DNA from: Micrococcaceae bacterium RIT 802
GTDB lineage: Bacteria; Actinomycetota; Actinomycetes; Actinomycetales; Micrococcaceae
NCBI GenBank assembly: GCA_016892645.1
Contig: JAFEMX010000001.1
Coordinates: 372,001 to 436,000, forward strand
Length of the DNA: 64,000 nucleotides
Reading direction: 5' to 3'
Positions 36,640 through 45,234 of this stretch are shown piece by piece (the stretch's first letter is position 1; every line of letters starts with the position of its first letter). The position numbers and the translations under genes were made by a program. The notes below the pieces were generated by a model that ran no database searches, had not been told where the DNA came from, and was given only the letters and a program-made list of their open reading frames with translations.

Positions 36640-39327
36640 ATGGTTGTATCGAATCTGAATGTCGAATGGCTGGGGGACAACCCCGCGCAGGTCCTGGGGA
36701 GCAACCGCGTCCCGGAGGAACGTTCTGCAGCCACCCAGTTGCAGGCGATCCTGGCCGATGAATCCAGTGGAGGGGCCCTGCTCATCGGACGGGCCGGAAG
36801 CGGACGCCGCGTGGTTTTCGACGAAGCAGTCACCGGATTGGTCTCGACGCCGCCGCTCGTCCATCTCAACGGCAGCGCGTATGCAGCCGCCATGCGACAC
36901 GGGGTGCTGACGTTCCTCCTCTCGCAGTTGGATGACGGCCAGCTGGCGACGCGCCACGAACTCGTCCACGGTCTGGCCAACCTACTGTGTGGCGATGGCG
37001 GACGTGCCATCGTCACACTCGGCAGCCCCGAGCTCATTGACGCGGAATCGGCCACCATTCTGGCCCAGTTGGCAGCCATGCGTAAGATCTGGCTGGTTCC
37101 GGTCTCCGAGCGTCTCGCCGACTTGCCGGAAGACATCTTGGCCCTGTACCGCGCGGGGCGACTGTCGCGGGTGACGGTTCACTGCATGGATGTCACGGAG
37201 ACGCGAACCTTCCTGGAATCGGAACTGGGTGGATCGATTTCGATGTTCGCTACCGCGGTTCTCTGGCACCTGACGCAAAGCAACCGTGATGTCCTGCGCG
37301 GGCTGGTGCGTGAACTCGTCGCCGACGGGAAACTGGTCCTGGAGAGCGGGTGCTGGGTCATGGCACCCGGTTCCCTCCGTGTGGGCCCGACGCTGACGTC
37401 CTTCGGAGCCCGGATGATGGCTGGCCTGGGGATCGATGAACGGCACCTGCTGTCGGCGCTGGCCTTGGGCGGCTCCGTTACGGCAGAAGAACTCCGGCAA
37501 TCTGGACTCTCGAACGATCTCGGACCGCTGCGCGCCCGAGGGCTCGTGTCGGTGGGTGAAGCGCCGGCAGGCATCGTGAGCATCACCGCACCACTGCTGG
37601 GGCACCTTCTCCGCAACACCGCGGATGATGACCTCCGGGAGGAGCTCGGGGCGACGCTGAACCGGCTCTATCCGGCACCGCGATCGGCCCGGTTGCTCAC
37701 CGAGGTGCGTGCCATGCGGGACCTGGGCAACTTGGAAGCATTGGTGGCCCTCGTCGACGAGTTCGCAGCCGAGGGCGGCTTTTCGCCGGATGCCTGGCGG
37801 GCGGATGCCAACCGCCAGGCGGCCATCGTCAAGGTGGTGGTGGAGACGCTCTGCATCATGGGCTCGCCGGAGCAGGCAAGCCGCAGACTGAGCCAGGCAA
37901 CCGCCGGATTGGCCGCGGCCCTGCGGCTAAATCCCGAGGAAGCCCGCCTGGTCCGAGCCGCACAACTCATGCGGGTGAAGAGCGCGCGGATAGCTGTCGT
38001 GGAAGGACGTCCTGCGGCGGTTCGGACGTTGTTCGAAGAACCTGGCCAGCGCCATCCCGGCCAGCCCCAAAATCCGGAGCGGGGCGCATCCATCCAGGGC
38101 GTACCGGCGCAGGCAGCCGACGGCACGGTCTGGGCGAGCGAGGCCCTGTACTTCAAGGCGTTGGCCGTACAGGCGGAAGCCTGGTCCATGACGTCCCGGC
38201 ACCCGGAATCACTGGATATCGTTCGACGACTCCTGGTCGATATCGGCGGCCTTCAAGTGACCGGTGTGCTGGATCAGATCATGTCCGCCACGGAGTGTGC
38301 CGAGATCGAATGCACCTTGTTGCGCGTCCAACTGCTTTCGGGGGAATGGCGAGCAGCGGCCGATACCGCCACCCGCCTGGCCGCTGGCCACTATCCCGAC
38401 ATCCGCTCGATCGCGTACGGCGAGTTCGTCCTGGGACTGCTGCGCGGGTTTGCCGGCGAGGCCGACGCGGCACTGGGCGCGCTGCTACCCACCCTCAAAC
38501 AGCTCGCCATTACCGGGGAATCGGCGGAGCTGTCGGCGGTCGAAGCTGCAAGTGCCTACTGTCTGGCGGACCATGACCGGGGGCCGGAGGCCATCGATTT
38601 GCTGTTGCAGAACCCGTCCTCCACGGACCGCGAACTGCCGTTGAACTTCTTCAGTTGGTCGGCAGAAGTCTTCGCGTCCCTTGCCGTCTCCCGGCTTGAT
38701 ACGCCGAAGGCAGCGACTTCACGGCTGGTAGCCTTGGCGGACCGGGCACGCCGCGGGGAGAGGACGGTTCTGGAGATGAACTCGCTGGCCATGGCCATGC
38801 GTCTTGGCCGTACCGATGTCGCCGCACGCCTGCAGACGGTGTGCGAGTCGTCTCCCGTGCCGCGGACACGCGGCTTCCTGCTGCTCGCCCAGGGGACGGT
38901 CGAGGCCGACCCTGTCATGATGGCCGATGGGCTCGAACAGCTCGCCAGCCACGGGCAAACCGTGTACGCGGACGAAGACGGCAACGTCCTCGTTGCGGCG
39001 CTAGGCCACCGGGATCGACGCCGTGTCTTCGCCGCGGTGGCGCAAGCACGCCGACGCGGCGCCAACGAGTCCGAATCGGCCGGAACCACAGCCCGCAATG
39101 CGGAGCCCCGGCCGGCATGGTTGGACCAGTTGACCAAGCGGGAAGCCCAAGTGGCTCAGCGGGTCATCTCCGGCATGACGAATACTGCCATTGCCCGCAT
39201 GAGTGGGGTTTCCGTCCGAACCGTCGAAGGGCACCTGTATCAGGTCTACTCGAAGCTCCAGGTACGCAACAGACAGGAGTTGACAGCCCTCGATCGGGCA
39301 AGCCGACGTGCGGTGGAAGTCAAGTGA
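36640..39327 (+). CDS. Giant LuxR-type regulator 2 (degenerate ATPase + HTH)
   Basis: The product is 895 aa with the same layout as its neighbours: ATPase-like region (about 20-330), helical repeat middle and LuxR helix-turn-helix near 833-890 (LTKREAQVAQRVISG, then SVRTVEGHLYQVYSKL). The Walker A position reads LIGRAGSGRRVVF (about 48-60), with Arg in place of the invariant Lys. The Walker B-like region is RAIVTLGSPEL, also without the acidic pair. ATG at 36640 has GGGGCGG upstream. Its stop overlaps the start of the third regulator as GTGA, so the two are translated together. Confidence 0.85.
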   Translation: MVVSNLNVEWLGDNPAQVLGSNRVPEERSAATQLQAILADESSGGALLIGRAGSGRRVVFDEAVTGLVSTPPLVHLNGSAYAAAMRHGVLTFLLSQLDDGQLATRHELVHGLANLLCGDGGRAIVTLGSPELIDAESATILAQLAAMRKIWLVPVSERLADLPEDILALYRAGRLSRVTVHCMDVTETRTFLESELGGSISMFATAVLWHLTQSNRDVLRGLVRELVADGKLVLESGCWVMAPGSLRVGPTLTSFGARMMAGLGIDERHLLSALALGGSVTAEELRQSGLSNDLGPLRARGLVSVGEAPAGIVSITAPLLGHLLRNTADDDLREELGATLNRLYPAPRSARLLTEVRAMRDLGNLEALVALVDEFAAEGGFSPDAWRADANRQAAIVKVVVETLCIMGSPEQASRRLSQATAGLAAALRLNPEEARLVRAAQLMRVKSARIAVVEGRPAAVRTLFEEPGQRHPGQPQNPERGASIQGVPAQAADGTVWASEALYFKALAVQAEAWSMTSRHPESLDIVRRLLVDIGGLQVTGVLDQIMSATECAEIECTLLRVQLLSGEWRAAADTATRLAAGHYPDIRSIAYGEFVLGLLRGFAGEADAALGALLPTLKQLAITGESAELSAVEAASAYCLADHDRGPEAIDLLLQNPSSTDRELPLNFFSWSAEVFASLAVSRLDTPKAATSRLVALADRARRGERTVLEMNSLAMAMRLGRTDVAARLQTVCESSPVPRTRGFLLLAQGTVEADPVMMADGLEQLASHGQTVYADEDGNVLVAALGHRDRRRVFAAVAQARRRGANESESAGTTARNAEPRPAWLDQLTKREAQVAQRVISGMTNTAIARMSGVSVRTVEGHLYQVYSKLQVRNRQELTALDRASRRAVEVK

Positions 39328-42017
39328 GCGCAGAGCATCGGCTTCGGGTGGACCAATCCGCCGAATATGCAGAACTCGTGTCCATCTTGACCGGCCCGGG
39401 CCCCGGCGGGGCGGTCATCCTCGGTGGTGCGGGGATGGGCAAGACCAGTCTGGTCCAAGCTGCACTGGCGCGCACAGACGTTCCCGTCCCGGCCCTTCGC
39501 CTGCATTGCACACCGACGCTGGCCACGATGCCGTATGGGGCCCTTTCACCGTACTTGAGCACCTTGGCACGAATCGAGGAGCCGGTGCAGGTGCTCCGTG
39601 AGATCAACGTGCTCCTTGAAGGCCTGCGTGATGGTGAATCCACCCCCATTGTCATCGTTGAAGACGCCCATTTCCTGGATCCCGAGTCGTCGTTCGTGCT
39701 GTCGCTCCTGGTGGAGAATGCCGCGGTGAAGGTGGTGGCCATCGGGTCGGGCCGGATCGACGGCAATTCAACCCTCTTCTCGCTGACGGAATCCGGGTTG
39801 TTGACCACGCTGGTGGTCCAGCCCTTCGATGCGGCCGGCGTACGATTCCTGGCCCAGGAGCTGACGTCGGGCGTACTGACAGAGGGTGCAGTGGAGACCA
39901 TCCAGGCGATGACCGGTGGCAACCCCAGCTTCGTCAAGGCCTTTGTGCAGTCCTGCCTGGATCAGGGGGTACTGGTCCGGCACAGCGAGCCAACGGGTGC
40001 AACCGATGAGTCGGGCGGAACATGGCTGCTGGCCCGGCTGGCTCCGGAACCAGATGAGGGTCTGATCGAACTCGTCCGGGAGATGCACGCCTCTCTGACC
40101 GCCGGTCAACAACACATCCTGGAGCTGATGGCCCTGGGGGGTCGTCAGCCCCGTGCCCTGGTGGCAGCCTGCGGGGGGACCGACTATCGCCATCTGGTGG
40201 AGTCGGGAATCCTGACCACCGACCGGGAGGGCATGATAGAACTCCGCGCGGAAATTCATGCGATGGTCCTCCGCCATGTCATCGCGCCGGGACATCGTGC
40301 CGAGTTGTATCACGAGTGGGCGGGTCACCGTCAGGAACTTGGTCTGGATCCCACCCCGCTGCAAGTCCTCTGGGGTGTGGAGGTCGGCGCGGAGGTGGCC
40401 CAGGAAGAGGTCGCGACCGCAGTAGCTTCGGCCAATAACGAACTGGACTACTCGTTGGCCTGGAAGCTCTGTGCCATGGCGGGGATTTCAATGAATTCGG
40501 AGAAGGGCGGACTCCTCGAAGCGCGTGCCCTTCTGGGGCTGGGAAGGTATTATTCGGCCCGTGCCATTCTCGTGGGACTGGCGGAGAAAACCGACGATCC
40601 GGTGGTCCTGCAGCGTGCACTGAACATGTTGTTCACGGTGGCGGTGTATCTGGGCTTCGGGCAACATGATCTGGACACCATCGAAGGACTGTGGAAGGTC
40701 CGGGCCCGGCAGAGCAGCAACCGTCGTGGATTCGGCCAAGCGGCTGCGGAACACCAATGCATCAACGAGTTGCTGCAGCTGTGGCGCAATCTGCAGGATT
40801 CGGACCCAGACCAGAGTGCCGTCGGTGAAACCGAACGGCTACTTGCCGATCCGGAGCTGCCGACCGAGGGGCGAACCATTGCCCTGCTGATCCTCAGCGA
40901 CCTCCACTCGGTCAATGGCCGGACGGAGACCGCCCTCGGGCTGGCGAGACAGGCCATGACGCAGCTCGACCTCGACCCCAGACTCGCCGCCAACTACCAG
41001 TTGTCGGTACTCTCCCGTATCGGCTGGAATCTGGTCTTTTCCGGTCGATACGCCGAAGCCGAGGAGTTCCTGGCGTCCCATCGTGGGTCAACGGTGCGTT
41101 TGATGATCCACCGTCACGGACCGCTGTCTTTGATTCGGGGGATGAGCCAGTTGCTCCGCGGCCAGACCAACCTCGCTCGTCATGCCCTATCGGAGGCAAT
41201 TGCAGATTTCCACGTGAGTGACCGGGCCCGGCTGTTGCCGCTGGCACGCACCCTGAGAGACTTCGCGGACCAGCGAGCCATGGCCATGCTTCCGGCGAAG
41301 CCGGCGGGTCGATCGCGTCAAGGTATCCGCGGCGAACGGGTGCCGGCAGACTCCGATACTGCCGAGCCCGTACCGCATAACCTCTTATTCCGTGCAGTTT
41401 CGTTGGGAGCCACGACGGGCCCGACTCCCTTGGAAAGATACCCCTTGGTGGAGCGCGAGTTTCTGGCGGGTACATCCAACCGGCTGCTGGGCGAGGACGG
41501 AGCGTCCAAGAAGTTGGGAACGCGACTTTTCGAACTGTCCAAAGGGATGGAAGGGCAACGCGCACACTTTCTAGCGCGCTTGGTCGACCCGGGCACCACG
41601 ACCGATGCCGTGGCATTGGAAGGCCTGGCGCAAGACGCAGCCGAGGCCGGAGAGTACCAAGTGGCTGCCGAATCAATGGCGCGGGCTGCGAACTTGTATT
41701 CGGAGGAAGGTGATGCGCGCCGATGCGGGGCGGTCCTGAGAGGTCTGATCGAGCTGGTGCGAGGACACGAGTTGATTCCGGACGCCTACGTGTCGAGGGC
41801 CCTGGCGCTGGCCGAGCTGACCAGCCGAGAGGAGGAAATCGTCGAACTAGCGCGGAGCGGCAACAACAATGCCGAGATCGCCCGGGCACTGACGGTTTCG
41901 CAGCGCACCGTCGAGGGTCATCTGTACCGGGTGTTTTCCAAGTTGGGGATCACGGATCGATCGGAGCTCAATGGGCTACGCCTTCATGCGGGTATCTCCC
42001 GCGGACAAAACGCGTAG
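39324..42017 (+). CDS. Giant LuxR-type regulator 3 (intact ATPase + HTH)
   Basis: The product is 897 aa. Walker A is complete, ILGGAGMGKTSLVQAAL (about 32-48). Walker B is PIVIVEDAHFLD (about 110-121), and GNPSFVKAF matches the later STAND motif. Tetratricopeptide-like helices fill the middle. The LuxR domain lies near 830-888 (LTSREEEIVELARSG, then SQRTVEGHLYRVFSKL). GTG at 39324 overlaps the preceding stop by 4 bp; longer frames would run inside regulator 2. The only one of the three likely to bind and hydrolyse ATP in the normal way. Target genes are inferred from position. Confidence 0.87.
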   Translation: MSAEHRLRVDQSAEYAELVSILTGPGPGGAVILGGAGMGKTSLVQAALARTDVPVPALRLHCTPTLATMPYGALSPYLSTLARIEEPVQVLREINVLLEGLRDGESTPIVIVEDAHFLDPESSFVLSLLVENAAVKVVAIGSGRIDGNSTLFSLTESGLLTTLVVQPFDAAGVRFLAQELTSGVLTEGAVETIQAMTGGNPSFVKAFVQSCLDQGVLVRHSEPTGATDESGGTWLLARLAPEPDEGLIELVREMHASLTAGQQHILELMALGGRQPRALVAACGGTDYRHLVESGILTTDREGMIELRAEIHAMVLRHVIAPGHRAELYHEWAGHRQELGLDPTPLQVLWGVEVGAEVAQEEVATAVASANNELDYSLAWKLCAMAGISMNSEKGGLLEARALLGLGRYYSARAILVGLAEKTDDPVVLQRALNMLFTVAVYLGFGQHDLDTIEGLWKVRARQSSNRRGFGQAAAEHQCINELLQLWRNLQDSDPDQSAVGETERLLADPELPTEGRTIALLILSDLHSVNGRTETALGLARQAMTQLDLDPRLAANYQLSVLSRIGWNLVFSGRYAEAEEFLASHRGSTVRLMIHRHGPLSLIRGMSQLLRGQTNLARHALSEAIADFHVSDRARLLPLARTLRDFADQRAMAMLPAKPAGRSRQGIRGERVPADSDTAEPVPHNLLFRAVSLGATTGPTPLERYPLVEREFLAGTSNRLLGEDGASKKLGTRLFELSKGMEGQRAHFLARLVDPGTTTDAVALEGLAQDAAEAGEYQVAAESMARAANLYSEEGDARRCGAVLRGLIELVRGHELIPDAYVSRALALAELTSREEEIVELARSGNNNAEIARALTVSQRTVEGHLYRVFSKLGITDRSELNGLRLHAGISRGQNA

Positions 42018-42046
42018 TTGATCGCCGTAGATGGGGTATGGTCCAC

Positions 42047-42279
42047 GCGTGCAGGGCTGGGAACCGCTTCATATGCTTTCAAACAGGAACACGGGGATCG
42101 AAGTCGGTCCCTGGTGAACCTTCGGCTCCGATGAAGCACTCTGCGCGCTTGCACCGGAACCCCCAGAACGGAGTCGGCGGTTAGTGGGCCCCTTGTGGGC
42201 CCAGCCCCCCAGCGGCCGCCGACTCCTTGAAATGACGCCCCGCATCCACCCGAAACCGGGTAGGTGCGGGGCTCTTTTT
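42047..42279 (+). ncRNA. candidate structured RNA / attenuator ahead of the polysaccharide operon
   Basis: Nested helices: P1 42047-42054 with 42141-42148 (8 bp, one G-U); P2 42066-42072 with 42131-42137 (7 bp, perfect); P3 42093-42099 with 42106-42112 (7 bp, two G-U, loop GAAGTC). A second domain is an 11-bp perfect stem (42170-42180 with 42216-42226) enclosing a 7-bp hairpin (42185-42191 with 42197-42203). A terminator-like hairpin ends it. A TATGGT -10-like box at 42037 would start transcription at P1. I recognise no known riboswitch family. Confidence 0.5.
42237..42279 (+). terminator. intrinsic-type terminator with T-run
   Basis: GCCCCGCA (42237-42244) pairs with TGCGGGGC (42265-42272), with an inner ACCCG/CGGGT stem, followed by CTCTTTTT. 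It is the clearest U-tract terminator in the window. It either ends the LuxR operon or attenuates transcription into the polysaccharide operon. Confidence 0.8.
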
Positions 42280-42370
42280 CATGCAGCCGGTCACCTCCGG
42301 TGCGGCCGAAAAGCCACTGAGTATGCACCGAGTAGGGCCCGGGTAGTGATGGTGTAACGATTCGGCCAAA

Positions 42371-42390
42371 ACGAGTATCCCGTCACTCGT
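42371..42390. promoter_or_regulatory. inverted repeat upstream of polysaccharide operon (candidate operator)
   Basis: ACGAGT and ACTCGT arms flank ATCCCGTC. A -10-like TAGGCT lies at 42412-42417, 21 bp after the repeat, so a bound activator would cover the -35 position. The stretch 42280-42562 between terminator and gene otherwise shows only GC-rich sequence and a short reading frame. Confidence 0.4.
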
Positions 42391-42492
42391 GTGCATGCCG
42401 GCACTGCGTCCTAGGCTCCAGACCAAGCAGGCCGAAGAGGCCGTCCCGGCCGAAGGGCCGGTGCACCAAGCCAACAACGTGGGGGTACACCA

Positions 42493-42576
42493 ATGCGAAT
42501 CAATACGGCCCGCGGCACCGCAGGAACGTGGTGCCAGTCGACGCAGTTCGCAGGAGCAGGGCATGTCGCAGCTTAG
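42493..42576 (+). CDS. possible 27-aa leader peptide overlapping the sugar transferase
   Basis: ATG at 42493 is preceded by GGGGG at 8 nt. It encodes MRINTARGTAGTWCQSTQF and eight more residues, and stops 14 nt inside the sugar-transferase gene in another frame. Translational coupling is possible. No family resemblance is seen. Confidence 0.3.
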   Translation: MRINTARGTAGTWCQSTQFAGAGHVAA

Positions 42577-44137
42577 CGAGCGGATGGCCAGCGCCGGTGT
42601 GGAGGCAATTCCGGCCTGGGCTCCCACGGCGCGTCGAACAACCACCCCGGCTGTTGTCTCAGCCGTCCACTGGCGCCAGCGTTATCGTCGCCGACTTCTG
42701 GCGACGGACATCATGGTGGTGCTGGCCGCGGTGTCCATCCCCGTCCTGGTGGCTACCGTCGGCCTGTACAACGCCGGGGGCTTCGGCGCCCGACTGGCGG
42801 AGTTGACCGGATCCACGGCGACGCGGGATGACGGCCTGGGAAAAACTCTGCTGCTGGCAATTCTGGTCGCGGGCTTTTGGCTCCTGCTGCTCCACCTGTT
42901 CCAGAGCCGGGCCGCCGGCCGGATCGCCATTGGAGTGTACGAGTACAAGTCGGTCGTCGACGCCACGGGGGCCCTAGCCGGATGGATTGCCGTCATGGCG
43001 GTGCTGGGTACCGACACCGGCCTGCGGGCCTTCCTCATGGTGGCTCTTCCCGTCGGTCTCGTCGCACTGCTCGTCGGGCGATGGGCGTGGCGGCGGTGGC
43101 TACAGGCCCAACGCCGGCTCGGCCACGCACTCAGCGATGTGGTCGTGTACGGCCAGGCCAAGGACGCCCCCTACGTGGTGCGCCAGATCGGCAAGAAGTC
43201 GGGTGCCGCCTACCGGGTCGTCGGCGTGGTGTTGGACGGCGAACCTGATGCCGATGCGGAAAACCTCATCCGCGCCACCAGCCCCGGACTGCCGCTGGTC
43301 CAGGGCGGCAATGGTCTCGAGGAGGAGGTCAGCCGATTAGGCGCCGACGCCGTCATCGTCGCCGGTGCACTCCAGGGAGGCAACCGGGCCATCCAGGATC
43401 TGGGGTGGCGGCTGGAACGCACGCGCACCGAAGTCATCCTGGTGTCCTCGCTGACCAACGTCGCCGGCCCCCGGATCCACATGCGTCCCGTCGAGGGGCT
43501 GCCGCTCATGCACGTTGAGCTGCCCACCTTCTCCGGGATGCGCCACGTGGTCAAACGTGCCATGGACGTCGCCGTCGCCCTCGTGGCCCTGCTCGTGCTC
43601 TCCCCGGTTTTCCTGGTCATCGGGCTGCTCATCAGCCACGACAGCAAGGGCGGCGTGTTCTTCAAGCAGGAGCGCACCGGTCGTCGCGGCCAGCCGTTCA
43701 CGATGTACAAGTTCCGCTCCATGGTCTCCACCGCCGAGCAGGACCTGCAACAGCTGAAGGACCTCAACCAAGGGGCCGGGCCCTTGTTCAAGCTCAAGCA
43801 GGACCCGCGCGTCACCCGAGTCGGCACCTGGCTGCGCAAGTTCTCGTTGGACGAACTCCCACAGTTCTACAACGTCCTCAGGGGCGACATGGCCGTCGTC
43901 GGGCCCCGCCCGCCGCTTCCCTCGGAGGTCGCCGCCTATGAGGGGCACACCCACCGCCGCCTCTACATCAAACCCGGGGTCACCGGGCTGTGGCAGGTCA
44001 ACGGGCGTTCCGACCTGGATTGGGAGGAAAGCGTCCGCTTGGACCTCTACTACGTCGAAAACTGGTCCGTCACCGGAGATCTGATGATCATGTGGCGCAC
44101 CTTCAAGGTCATGATCAATCCGTCGGGAGCCTACTGA
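42563..44137 (+). CDS. Initiating sugar-phosphate transferase (polyprenyl glycosylphosphotransferase)
   Basis: The product is 524 aa. It attaches the first sugar phosphate to undecaprenyl phosphate. Four N-terminal helices lie at about 48-70, 92-112, 134-152 and 156-176, then a CoA-binding-like domain, a fifth helix near 345-368 and the PF02397 catalytic domain. The domain shows RTGRRGQPFTMYKFRSM, DELPQFYNVLRGDMAVVGPR and KPGVTGLWQVNGRSDLD. ATG at 42563 follows AGGAG; an upstream in-frame ATG at 42389 lacks a site and would add a disordered stretch. First gene of the long polysaccharide operon; the next gene starts inside its stop (TGATG). Confidence 0.93.
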   Translation: MSQLSERMASAGVEAIPAWAPTARRTTTPAVVSAVHWRQRYRRRLLATDIMVVLAAVSIPVLVATVGLYNAGGFGARLAELTGSTATRDDGLGKTLLLAILVAGFWLLLLHLFQSRAAGRIAIGVYEYKSVVDATGALAGWIAVMAVLGTDTGLRAFLMVALPVGLVALLVGRWAWRRWLQAQRRLGHALSDVVVYGQAKDAPYVVRQIGKKSGAAYRVVGVVLDGEPDADAENLIRATSPGLPLVQGGNGLEEEVSRLGADAVIVAGALQGGNRAIQDLGWRLERTRTEVILVSSLTNVAGPRIHMRPVEGLPLMHVELPTFSGMRHVVKRAMDVAVALVALLVLSPVFLVIGLLISHDSKGGVFFKQERTGRRGQPFTMYKFRSMVSTAEQDLQQLKDLNQGAGPLFKLKQDPRVTRVGTWLRKFSLDELPQFYNVLRGDMAVVGPRPPLPSEVAAYEGHTHRRLYIKPGVTGLWQVNGRSDLDWEESVRLDLYYVENWSVTGDLMIMWRTFKVMINPSGAY

Positions 44138-45234
44138 TGAGCATCGCACCAGAAACCACCGTCCACCCCGCCCTGCGTGTCGCCGTCATCGGCGCCGGCT
44201 ACTGGGGCCCGAACCTGGCCCGCAACTTCGCCATGAGCGGTGATTGGGAACTGGTCGCCGTCTGCGACATGGACGCCGAGCGGGCTGCCGCCCTGGCGCA
44301 CAAGACCGGGGAACCCGCCGTCGTCACCTCCGTGGACCGGCTGCTGCGTGACCACGACATCGACGCGGTGGCGATCGCCACCCCGGCGCGCACACACCAT
44401 GCCATCGCCATGCAGGCAATCGCCGCCGGGAAACACGTGTTGGTGGAGAAGCCGCTCGCTGACAACAGCATCCACGGTCGGGAAATGGTCAGGGCAGCCC
44501 GTGCTGCCGGCACCATCCTGATGGCCGACCACACCTACTGCTATACCCCGGCCGTCCTGAAGATCCGCGATCTGCTGGCCAGCGGCGAACTGGGCGAGAT
44601 CCTCTACATCGATTCGGTGCGGATCAACCTCGGCCTCGTGCAGCCCGACGTCGATGTGTTCTGGGACCTGGCACCCCACGACCTGTCCATCCTGGACTTC
44701 ATCCTCCCGGGCGGGCTCAACCCCGTGGGCGTGTCCGCGCAGGGCGCCGATCCGCTGAATTCCGGCAAATCCTGTGTCGGGTACCTCAGCCTGCCCCTGC
44801 ACAACGGCGCGCTCGCCCACATCCACGTCAACTGGCTCTCGCCGACGAAGATCCGCCAGATGGTCATTGGCGGCAGCCGCAAGACCCTGGTGTGGGACGA
44901 CCTGAATCCGCAACAGCGCCTGAGCATCTTCGACCGGGGCGTGGACCTCGACCGGCAGGAAATGGTGCGAGGCGACGCTGCGGGCCGCAAGGGTGCCGCC
45001 ATCTCCTACCGACTGGGCGACACCTGGTCCCCGGCACTCTCCGAGTTCGAACCACTCGGACTCATGGTCTCCGAGTACGCGGCGAGCATCCGCTCACGCA
45101 CCCCGGCACCGACCGATGGCGAATCCGCCCTGCGGGTCCTCTCCGTCCTGGAGGCAGCCAGCCGCAGCCTCGCCAACCGCGGTCGCGACGGTCGACTCGT
45201 TCCCACCACTTCAGTCCTGGAGGCAGCACAGTGA
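44137..45234 (+). CDS. Gfo/Idh/MocA family sugar dehydrogenase (WlbA-like)
   Basis: The product is 365 aa. The NAD-binding loop is VIGAGYWGPNLARNF (about 14-28), and HVLVEKPLAD (about 100-109) carries the catalytic Lys. The C-terminal domain has WDLAPHDLSILDF, with the His/Asp pattern found in WlbA/WbpB enzymes that oxidise C3 of UDP-N-acetylglucosaminuronate. That substrate is inferred from family and from the WbpE-like aminotransferase at 49293 and the WlbB-like acetyltransferase at 62440. No UDP-sugar 6-dehydrogenase lies in the window. GTGA overlap with the next gene. Confidence 0.85.
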   Translation: MSIAPETTVHPALRVAVIGAGYWGPNLARNFAMSGDWELVAVCDMDAERAAALAHKTGEPAVVTSVDRLLRDHDIDAVAIATPARTHHAIAMQAIAAGKHVLVEKPLADNSIHGREMVRAARAAGTILMADHTYCYTPAVLKIRDLLASGELGEILYIDSVRINLGLVQPDVDVFWDLAPHDLSILDFILPGGLNPVGVSAQGADPLNSGKSCVGYLSLPLHNGALAHIHVNWLSPTKIRQMVIGGSRKTLVWDDLNPQQRLSIFDRGVDLDRQEMVRGDAAGRKGAAISYRLGDTWSPALSEFEPLGLMVSEYAASIRSRTPAPTDGESALRVLSVLEAASRSLANRGRDGRLVPTTSVLEAAQ

